DNA from: Branchiostoma belcheri
Lineage: Eukaryota; Chordata; Leptocardii; Amphioxiformes; Branchiostomatidae
Assembly (NCBI RefSeq): GCF_001625305.1
Contig: NW_017803985.1
Location: 41,199-105,198 of the forward strand
DNA length: 64,000 nucleotides
Direction of reading: 5' to 3'
Positions 1 to 10,900 of this stretch are shown in pieces (positions within the stretch are counted from its first letter, which is position 1; each line of letters starts with the position of its first letter). A program made the position numbers and the translations under genes. The notes beneath the pieces are model-generated. The model was given only the letters and a program-made list of their open reading frames with translations, was not told the DNA's origin and did no database searches.

Positions 1-2874
1 AAGTTATTGTGTTTTGATGGTCCGTAGATCTATTCTGGGACTCCCTCTCCATCCTATCCCATCAACACGCACAAACGTAGATCAATCTGTCACAATATTC
101 TTGTCATATTCGGGTCACAATTCAGCTTGCTGACCCGGTTCTATGGTTCCGAGAAATCTACTTATTTAAAACCACAAGATCTTTCTACCGTCGAGAGATT
201 ACCGAAGCGCAACACGAGATTTAAAACTCAGAAACCATGTTGTGGTAACCTGGAGAGCCCCCGTAATCAAGCTTGACCTTTGAATGTTGACGTTCTACCA
301 ACATGCCACATACCATAGTGATCCAGTCACACCTTCTCACAATATAAAGTCTAAACCAATATACGAACCTGCCAACAAGTAACACAAAGACATTACAACC
401 TTGGCTAAGCAATTATTGAACCTCTGATTGCAATCAGACAACTATCAAATTAAGCTTTCTACGTGAAATATGTACCTTGATATTTAATCAAACGGCAACG
501 TGGTCGCGAATTTAACTTAACATAACAACGCGTACAAAGGTCTGTTTAAAAATCACAGCATTATCGTTGTATGGTACATGTTGCATAGTAATGGTTCATG
601 TTGCAGCGTTACGTATTATAAAAAGTCATTTATAAACCTCCCATAGATAAACTTGTCCTACATAATCATGACAGAGAAGGAAACTGTGACTTACCAAAAT
701 CTTATCAACATACGTTGACCAGCGTTCACGTAAGGCTCATTTTCATCTGTTGGTGAAGACTGCGTTCTGTTTAGTCAAAACACAATGGCTTCTTAGAAGT
801 ATATATAAAGGCGTATCCAATAGATGACATCATTGACTAAATGTTAAACAAGCAACGTTGACCAACCGCAAACCAGATCACATGATGTAAATGTCATGTG
901 ATGGAAACTCCCTGACGTCAGACAAATGGTAGCCACGACTCCTGCAACTGTTTACTATTTATGTGTACTATATCATAGACCAGTTATTTCAATTAGGTGA
1001 ATTTTTTTTACATTTTTTTACGAGAGAAGATATTGCTGATTTTCTTAATTTGGTGGTATATTCGGTACAATCTATCACTATATCTAGTTGCCCTAATAAT
1101 TAGAGACAATATTCTATTGCCAGTGGATAGGGCACTCTATACCCTACTGGCTACTCTGTGCGTGGCATAGCAATCAGATTTCACTTCGAATACATTGACG
1201 ATTGATTGAGACGAGCCCTTAGCAAAATATTGATACACATTTCTGATGATGAAATGTTTCAAAGTTGAACAACCCTTGGTAAATATCAACATTCCAGTGT
1301 GCAAAAGCTGTGCACAGTTTACATGCTTCCAACATCGCCATTCTCAAGTTTTTGTCTAGAATCTTTTGACTGATGATGTTGACTATAATTCTTTGTTGCA
1401 CATCCGTATAAACGTTATTCTGTGGCAAGGAAAAGGAGATCTTAATGATCTCTCTCTATCGCCACTCGTGCGCACGTGAGCTGAACCCAAAGATCATCCA
1501 AATACTCTCCTCACTGCGCTGTGCAAAGAAATATCGATCAGGGGTCAAACTTTCCTGACCCCCAGTGTGACACCCCCGCGCAAAAAGATAAGCTACGTGT
1601 ACGTACGTGCACTCCCTGGCAATCTGCACTCCCTTCCACAGCATGTTAGAGCAGCACCTACTCTTAGAACCTTTAAAAGACTGCTATAGTATCGTAACTG
1701 ACTTTGACTGAACGACTTTGGACACAACGACTTATGAGTTATTTATTAGTTATTGCCATTTTGTTTATTTATTTACTTTGTGTGAGTTACCTTGTGTATA
1801 AAAATTATTACTTTGTTTTCATTTGTGAGCAAGTAGTATTTATGTTATGACCCCCTGACACTCCTCCACGCTCGACCTCTATGAAAAGCGGCCGAAATAG
1901 CGGCCGATTAGAGCATGTAACACAGTTACAGATCAAGTTGAATTAAAGGGTCAAACAAACAATGTAGGAATCACACGGGGTCCATATCTAAGTGAACCTT
2001 ACACCCACACGCGAACACAACGCTCTAGACTATAAAAAGGCAGTTCCTGTCACACATCCACGACATTAGCCTCCCGAACACTAGCCGAACGCCCGTCATC
2101 CATAGTTGGGAGTAGGTGGGCGCAAGGTTGGCTAGTGTTCGGCGAGGTTGGCTGTGCCAGCTCAAAGTTTCAAAATGCGCGGAAAGAACCTAACATAACG
2201 ATAACCTTATGGAAGGCGCGGAAGGAACCTAACATAAAGATCGTAGTTAAGAAGCACCAGAACTCCATCAGAAAATAGCATTTAAAAAATCGACAAAGGC
2301 AATGGAAAATTGTATTTTCCCAACGTTAATATTTTTTCGTCATCATCACTATTACTATCACGTAATCAGTTGTTAAATCGCTTAGTTTCAGAGAGATATT
2401 GCTGTGTAATAATGAATATTTGAGAGTTGACCTTAGATGATCGTAAAGGTGATCTATTAAGTAGCTGATACACAGTAGCACTATCGGATATGCAATGTCA
2501 AAGATAGACTGCACAGTAAAGAGCAGGTAAAGGGCCTGGCCTACGCATATACAATGTATCAAGACCAACTAGACTTCAACGATCTCATACCTTTGCCAAA
2601 TGATGTTAACCTTTATGACTGACACATTTTATATTAATTCCGAGGCCCGCTAAGTATGCAAATAGGATCCTTATTTGCATGAATTACTAGTATATCAGGT
2701 TATATTCTCCACAATATGACCTAGCTAGCTTATAGTAAAATAAAAAAAAATACATACTTAGCAATATATCTGTTGCTCTGTCTAGTAAGTACATCTATTA
2801 GTGTATTTCTTTGGGCATCTGTACACATTGTGTCTTCGTTTCTAATGTGTTTTAATGTGAAAGCTAGCCCTGTT
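1..2874. other. No gene seen
   Basis: Short ORFs only, none with a recognisable motif or splice context. A dispersed repeat is at 2040-2240. Confidence 0.6.
2040..2240. repeat. Dispersed repeat pair member (with 5943-6130)
   Basis: CCTGTCACACATCCACGACA, GAACACTAGCCGAACG and TGGGAGTAGGTGGGCGCAAG recur in modified form at 5943-6130, with internal GCCGAACA / TGTTCGGC inversions. Confidence 0.6.
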
Positions 2875-3864
2875 TTAACCCTAAACAGTACACCTGGCGT
2901 CCGCGCGGACCCCAGCACTATATATTCTGTAATGTCTTTTTTGTTTCTAAAGATTTTTTTCTGAAATTTTAGGTAATTGTCACCCACAAAGTTGTCTTTG
3001 AATACAGTGCAGAAAACTCCGTTTCTACCATTTATGAAAAAAATTATATCTGATTTTCTGTTGGGGTCCGCGCGGACCCCAGCCGGCTTTCGATCATAAT
3101 GGACACACTGGCGTTCTTATACATTACCTTATTTCCGTTTTTATATGTTTTTATGCACTCATCGTATGTCTACCAAGTTTTCAGAGAATGGTGTAATAAT
3201 AGAATTAAATTTTAATAACTTTGGTGTAATTCTGACATCATATGACGTCAGAGCTAATAATATAGTCCGCCATATTGGATTTTGAACAATGACGTCGTCA
3301 AATTAGCATATTCTATGCATATTAAATGATTTAACTTATATTTAATTATGGAAGATGTTATTAATGTTGGAAAAGAAGTGTAATTTAATACAAAATTTTT
3401 ATGTTTAAACCAAAATTACTTCAATCTATTTTCAAAAAAACTGCCTGCTAGAAACCCGTTGCCATGGCAACACAAAAAAACATCAACTTACTAGTATTCA
3501 ACTAATATGAACTTTTTTTCAGGGACATTTTAGGAAAGGTCTCCAAATTTGATACTTCTAGCGCAAGCCGTTTAGCCGCTATCTCAGATCAAAGTTGGGC
3601 CTCAAAAGCCCCTTCAGTCTGAAATGGGTTTAAAAATCGAGTATTTCTTCTTGTTTTCTTTTCTTCACCAAAAATAGAAAAAGTTCAAAATGTACGATTT
3701 TTGTATGTTAAGTGGACACAGAGGTTCCCACATCAGTTTGCAAAACAATTGAGCTTGTAGCATGTTGATAATTTCTAAAAATTATCAAAAAACTGTTCTG
3801 GGGTCCGCGCGGACCCCAGGTGTACAGATTAATCAGTCCGGGAAGGTGTACTGTTGAGGGTTAA
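2875..3864. mobile_element. TTAA-flanked element with GC palindromes, copy 1
   Basis: TTAA at 2875 and 3861 flank ends CCCTAAACAGTACACCTGG and the inverse of CCCTCAACAGTACACCT. The TTAA target and CCCT start resemble piggyBac-type elements. No transposase frame is seen. Inside are three GGGGTCCGCGCGGACCCC-type perfect palindromes. Confidence 0.75.
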
Positions 3865-4238
3865 CGGCTAAGCATCATTCATCAAGCCGTATAAGTCATA
3901 AACAACACATATCAATAAATGTTTATCGATACATTGATAGCAAATATCAATTGAACATTGGTGTGTTACAAAATTAAAAAGTTACAAAGTTACATGTGAA
4001 TAAAACAAACATTTAAGTGTTAAACAATTAAATTTTCTTTGTTTTCTCTGACGAGTCACAAATTTAAACTAATAACGTCACCATGAATACTAAATGACTA
4101 CATTTAATCACAACTTAACTACGTTGTGTATGCCTGCGGAAGATCCAAGACGTACATGCGTGTTGTTTGACAATATCAAGTGCAACAACTATTAGAAAGA
4201 AGGTGTCAGGAATTTTAGTGCGCACCGAATGCACATTA

Positions 4239-4589
4239 GGCCATGTTGATTTGATTATATGGATGAAATACTCTGGTAACCCCAAAACTGATGCGAGTGT
4301 GCGAATAAAAAAAAGTTTGGCCCTCAACAAAAGTTGCTTTCATTAGGAAATCTACATGGTTTTTAAGGTTAAACAAATGACACAGAGTATGCTTTGGCGA
4401 ATAATCTAGTCTTCAAATTCATTTCTTCACATTTTCGTCTTTTTCATTTCATTTTGGTATTCCGGTTTGTACGAATTACAGTATATACTGGTTTGTACGA
4501 TATACAGTATGGTTGAAAACTTTTTAAGGGAAACGGCCAAAAAGTCATGTGCACGCGGATGTATTCCATATAATCAAATCAACATGGTC
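4239..4589. mobile_element. PIF/Harbinger-like MITE on the sulfatase stop codon
   Basis: The ends GGCCATGTTGATTTGATTAT and its inverse are flanked by TTA at 4236-4238 and 4590-4592. A 3-bp TWA duplication with GG-starting inverted repeats is typical of PIF/Harbinger elements. The right TTA is the complement of the sulfatase TAA stop, so the element occupies the start of the 3' UTR. Confidence 0.82.
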
Positions 4590-4936
4590 TTAAGCACCAC
4601 TGTTACAAGAACAGAATGGAAAGTTACCACAGCATGGTTGCAACCACGGGCGCCAGAGAATATTTCTTGGCGAAAACTGGCTCTCGACTTCTTCTACGGA
4701 CGACATGTGATCCCTGACACCTCTCTCAATTGTCGAGATGATCTCGGCAAACTTCGGCTCGCTCTCGGGTGAGATCGGACTTCGCTCGGCCGGATCCTTG
4801 GCGATGTCGAATAGCAAGGGGGGATCGTGATGAGTGACGCCATCACCACTGCACTGACACAGGAAGGTACGGTAACAGCCTTCAGTCCCAGGGTCCCAGT
4901 TTGGAGTCGCGTAATGTGCCTTCCAAACAGACCGAC
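4590..4936 (-). CDS. STS-like: Sulfatase exon 7: C-terminus and stop
   Basis: The exon starts GT/CGG TCT GTT TGG ([13 protein letters not shown]) and carries the Cys-rich [11 protein letters not shown] segment, [20 protein letters not shown] and the STS-type tail ending [11 protein letters not shown]...CNSGA. The stop TAA is 4592-4590, and this same triplet is the target-site duplication of the MITE immediately downstream. Confidence 0.93.
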
Positions 4937-7900
4937 CTATATGCGGAGGAACAAGACATTTCTTAGTTTAAGCCACATCATCTTACTTTTATGTATGAAA
5001 TCCGCGCGCACATTAATTTTCTCTTGTTTAAAAGAAGAAAAAAATAAAGACTACATCCTCCGAGGCTCTGGCCTGGCTTTAGGCCTGGGTAGTCCATGGT
5101 AGTTAGTGACAATACGGAGCCGGTGGTAACTCTGGAGGATGGCAGCCAGGCTACCAAAGCCCCACGATTCAAGAACTCAGTACATACGTACAGTGCCGCT
5201 TCATGAATTCCGCAAAAAGCCAGCATGTGCCGGCTTGTCATATACGTCGCTATGTACTACCGAAAATTCACAATACCAGCTTTGTATTCCTGTGGTTTGG
5301 CAGAATATATGACCAAGACCCCAAATTAGTGCGCGCAGGCGAATAAAAAAATACGGCCAAGAATGAAAATGCTTCTAAACCACAGGAATACAAAGCTTAT
5401 ATTGTGAATTTGCGACAGTACATAGCGACGTGTACGACAACCTGGCACATGCTGGCTTTTTGTGGAATTTATGAATCGGCACTATTTGTATGTGCAAAGT
5501 TCTTGAGTGGCGGAGCTTCGGTAGCCTCGTTGCCATCGTCAAGAGTTACCACCGGCTCCGTATTGTCGCTAACTACCATGGACTACGCAGGCCTAGATAT
5601 AGAGAGCCAGACCAGAGCCTCGGAGGACGTGACCTTTTTTTTACGAACAGGCGAAAATCAATGCGAGCGTGGATGTCATCCATAAAATTAAATCGGTGTG
5701 GCCTTACCTGAAGGCGGCCTGTAGCGGGCTGCATGTATCCTGCTCCCACAGTAGTGCATGAGGAACCGGCGGTCTGTCACGTTTCTGCTCCCCGTCAGGA
5801 GAGGCATCAGGTCCCGGCCGTCAACGACTCGGTCCCCGGGAGTCTTCAGCTGGGCCAAGCGCAGAACCGTGGGGAACACGTCCATCTGACTGGTGGGTTC
5901 GTCCACTACCGTGCCCGGCCGGATAGCTCTGTATGGGGGACATAGTCCCTGTCACACATTCACGAATTTGACCTGCCGAACACTTGTCGACCCCCTCTCC
6001 GGATCCCCTCCGGATGGTTAGGAGTAGGTTGGGAACAAGTTCGGCTGGTGTTCAGCCAGGTCGGCTACTGTTCGGCCACGCATCCTGAATATCTCAAAAT
6101 GTTTAAAACGTTTATGTGTAGTTAGGAGGTTCGACCATGGTTGGCTGGTGTTCGGGAGTAGGTGCGGCGTGTTTGGGAGTCAAATTTGAGTCATTCGTAT
6201 ACAAAGGTACGCTTGGCCTAAATCTTGCTAGGAGATGGTATTAGGAGATTTAACCCCAAGATCTGTCACGAACCATATCCTCTTATTCACCACTAAAGCG
6301 TTCGACAAAACAGCAACAAGTTGACATTCGTAATGTGAGGTTACGTAAAACAATCTACCATTCTTATACCTTCATGTTTCAGTTCAAGGGTTTATTTCAG
6401 GCAAGGATGTTTTTGTAATGACTTACTTCGGCCAGCGCAAGACGGTTGGCATCCGGATTCCTCCGTCCCACCCTGCCATGCCTTTTCCTCCTGTATAGTT
6501 CATGTACAAAATCACCATTTAATCATGTTTACCGTCGCAGAAGGAAAACAAATTGTGTTTGCTCTGTTTCCTCTTCTTCTCCAAACAAATAAAGTCAATG
6601 ATCTTGTTTTTTTTTTCGAAACCTTTAAAAATAACAACGTAGCAAATTACAAAATATGTACACATTCAAAGAAAATGACGCTCAGACAAGATGCAATTTG
6701 TGTGGTTCATAGCATCTGGTGTGTGAATTCTTACCTCTTAGTATTCCGTTGTGCCCTCCTTCCCTTTGCCCGTCTGTGACGGAGATCTCCTCCACGTGGC
6801 CTCCGTTATCAGAAGTAAGGTACACAAACGTCTTGTGAGACAGACCTCTCTTCTCAACGGCGTCTAAGATAAGGCCGACTGCCCAGTCCATCTCTTCAAC
6901 ATTGTCACCATACCGGCCGTGTAAGCTCCTCCCTTCAAACTCCTCGGTGGCAAAAAGAGCTGTGTGAACTTTGAGAAACGAGTGGAAAAGGAAGAACGGC
7001 CTGTCGGCGTTCTCTTCTATAAACTTTAAAGACTTGTTCACGAGTCTTGGCGTCAGATCTCTCAGACTGTACGGCTGCTCCGCTACTTTTTCGTTTTCCA
7101 TGAGAAGACAGTTCCAAGGGTTAAGCTGGAGAATGAAAACTTTGGGAAAGGCCATGACTAATGTACAGATCGCCAGAAAGGACAACAGCGAGAGCCAGCG
7201 GACCTGTATTTTACCGAGAAACTTCATGAGAAGCAAAGATGCAGCTCCGACCAGGCCTGCCCAGCATATCTGCTTGTATTTTCGGTATACAGGCATCATG
7301 TAGATAACACTCTCGCCGTCTTCGCCACAGTCCCGTAAGTTGGTGATCGGAGTGCCGTAGAAGTAGTCGAAGCCATGGTTGTTGGGGTGGTGACAGAGGC
7401 TGCCGGTAGCCGCACAGTGTAGACCGAGATGCCATTTGCCTAGTATGATGAAATATGGGCAAATACAATACAGCCTGGTCTTCCTCAGTAGACAGACCCA
7501 GTGAAGCTTGTCACGTGGCTTCAGGTGTGACATCAACATTGGGTCAAAGGTATATGGTAGACGATTTCGGCCCCCGTCGCGGTCTACCAGATACCTTTGA
7601 TCCAGTGTTGACGTCACACTTTAAAAAAGTCACGTGAGAAGCTTCACCGAGTGACTGGTCGAAAGCTCTAGGTAATTATAATAAGAGAACCTTTTTGTGT
7701 TGGACCAAATGTTTTAACTCTAAACATACAAATTCCAACACAGATTAACTTTCAAGACAATACAGTTTTGTTTATGATAAAAATCTTTTGATTCCACACA
7801 AAGAAATTCACTTAGTTTCTAAAGATTAAATTGGACACTAAGAATATTGAACTCCGAACAAGACTACTTCCTGAGAGGGGTGAAAGAGGCTATTTGCAGC

Positions 7901-10900
7901 AGGGCCCATCACCCTTCACTTTACCGCGAAGGGGCCAACATCGTCTACAAGATAACTTTGAACCGGTGTTGACGTCACACTTCAAAGAAGTCACATGACA
8001 CTGGGTCAGTCTACTGAGGAAGACCAGAGGGACTGGTTGAACGCTCTAGGTGAGAGAATTTCTTTGTGTTGGATCAAACCTTTTAACTTATAAACATGTA
8101 TAACTACCAAGAACACAGATTGACTGTCATGATATATGTAGTACAGTACAGCTTTGTGTACGGGCTTATGGTAAACGAAAATCGCTTTATGCCATTTGAT
8201 ATCTACTACTTGTCAGGAGTTATCAGAAAATAAAGTTATTGACTGATTAAAAACAATTATTTTCTAATAACCACTGGCAATTAGTAGATATCAACTTTTG
8301 CAAATAATTATAAACGTGGAAAACATAGTTTCATTGCATTTGATATATATCATTATGCCAAGTTTTATCGTTGAAAAAAAAGGTTATGACATTTGAAGAC
8401 GTCTTCAAAATGGTCGGAAAAATCCTATTTAGAATGATTTTTATATCGACATTTAGTACAGCCACAGCTGTTTCGTAATGAGAAATCAGTGAATTAAAAG
8501 GCCAAATTATCCAGTGAGAAAACCTCAAACATGCCATGTTTTTACAGGTAAGGCCATGTTGATTTGATTATATGTAAGAGGTGCTAGTGTCACGGAAATG
8601 AAAAGAAACCTACAGTGGACCTCACTGGAAGACAGAAGAAACATGTCTAGACTATGCATGATGTACAAAATGACTAATAAACTGGTGGATGTCCCAACTA
8701 CTAAGTACCTAATACCAGCCCAGAAGAGAACAAGAAATAGCCACGCATTCAAGTACCAGAGTTATCAACCAAGGATTGAGGTGTTCAAGAATTCATTCTT
8801 TCCTAGAACTATCGCAGAGTGGAACTCACTGTCACCAAGTACAGTAGGGGCATTGTCAATAGATAGCTTTAAACAATGTCTAGAGCTAGAAGTTAAAGGG
8901 TTAGGTGTAACAAGTCGATCGGTGTAATATAGCCAGCTGCCGCCGCGCCGCGTGCCTGCGAAGCTGGTGTGTTACGCCGAAAGGCGGTTATACCGGCTAT
9001 ACAGATACAGATATATGGATGGCATCCGCGCGCATGAATTTTCGGGCGTTTAAAAAAAAAGTTTTCAGCCATACTGTAAATCTTACAAAACAGTTGGAAA
9101 ATGAGCAAATATATACCTTACGTTTCAAAAAGAATATTAAAAACGATACCAATGTCGTAGAATGCCAAAATCAAACAAAAAAGACGAAAATGTAAAAAAA
9201 TAAATTTGAATAGAAGATTATTCGCCAAACCATACTCTGTCATGTGTGCAACCTTCGTGACAACGTAGATTTCATAGCGAAAGCAACTTTTGTTTTGCAA
9301 AACTTTTTTTATTGGCACGTTTGCATCAGTTTGTTGGGTTCCTAGAGGATGTCATCCATAAGATCAAATCAATATGGCCTAATGCCTCTTTTACAGATCT
9401 TTCTGAGATTAACCTGACCCACCTATCAATGCAGTGGCATATCCAGCCTGTTTCAGCAATGTTGCAAACGTTGTTTCATTGGCAGGTAACCCACCAGTAC
9501 AGGCGGTGTTAGGTAAAACCCTCATGCCGCCGCGGATTGCCATGCCTACAGACAAATGGTACATATTGAAGTGAACTATGCAGCGCACGGAGTTAAATGC
9601 CATGTACAGGCGTGCCAGAGTATGCAGTGCAGTTTTACGGAATACAGTGCAATTTTACTAGTATACAGTGCAATTTTACGAAATACAGTACAAATGGTAT
9701 TAGTATACAGTGCAATTTTACAGAATACAGTGCAATCGTATTAGTATACAGTGCAAATTTACTAGTATACAGTACAATTTTACTAGTAAAATAGAACCGT
9801 ATACTAATACTATTTCACTGTATTGCACGCCATGTATTGAAGGTAGCCGATATAGCTAGACATGTTCTATTCAAATAACTTTTCTACAAGATCCTTTTAA
9901 CTCAGAATGGGTACGAAATCGGTGAACACACTCTTTTCAGCCTCTACACGGCTTCATGATCAGAAGCAACGGGAAAGAGTAGAAATAGGCCAAAAAGCCA
10001 GATAACAAGCCAAGAGAGTTGGTGCGCTGAAAGGAGTACTGTATTGGTATACGTCATTATAACAAAAAGAGTTAAACGTTCTTTCCAACACTGAGTAAAT
10101 TGGGACTAACCCAAATTTTCGGCCTTGTTCACGGAATGGACCCTTCTATTGCAGCTTCCGGGACGTGACGTCGGAAACACGTGATTGCAGCAAAGATTCG
10201 TACGTGAGGGGTGGGCGTGGCGGCCGTCCGANNNNNNNNNNNNNNNNNNNNGGGGGGGCGACACAAGTTATCTGACACGTACGACTCTTTGCTGCAATCA
10301 CATGTTTCCTACGTCAATGTCCCGGAAGCTGCAGTAGAAGGGTCCATTCCGTGAGGCCGCAAATTTGGGTAAGTCCCAATTTACTCAGTGTTGGAAAGAA
10401 CGCTTAACCCTTTTTGTCAGGTGTACAGTTTGCCGTTCGGGAGCGCTTACCGCTTCTGACGGGGTATCTCCCAGTCAGGAATGCCGCCCTGCTTGGTGAA
10501 CACATGGATGCTGCCGCTAGGTGGTGTGTCAGCTTCGCTCCTTCGGAAGCTATCCGGTCAATGTTTGGAGTCCTGTGATAGTGAACGGTACTAGTTTAGG
10601 CCATGTTGATTAGATTATATGGATGACATCCTCTGGGAACCCCAAAACTGATGCGAGCGTGAGAATAAAAAAAAGTTTTTGCAAAAAAAACAAGTTGCTT
10701 TCATTACGAAATATACGTGGTCACGAAGGTTAAACAAATGACACAAAGTATGGTAAATAATCTACTCTTCAAATTTATTTCTTTACATTTTCGTCTTTTT
10801 CTTTTGATTTTGGCATTCTATGACATTTGTTTGAATATTTTTTTGCAACTTACGTGGTACTTATTTTCTCATTTTTTTTGGTTTTATATGATTTACAGTA

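Noticed and set aside
5404..5685. 93-aa plus-strand ORF and its mirror at 4978-5241
   Set aside because: Both are inside the arms of the intron-filling MITE and mirror each other.
6971..7303. 110-aa plus-strand ORF
   Set aside because: Shadow of sulfatase exon 4.
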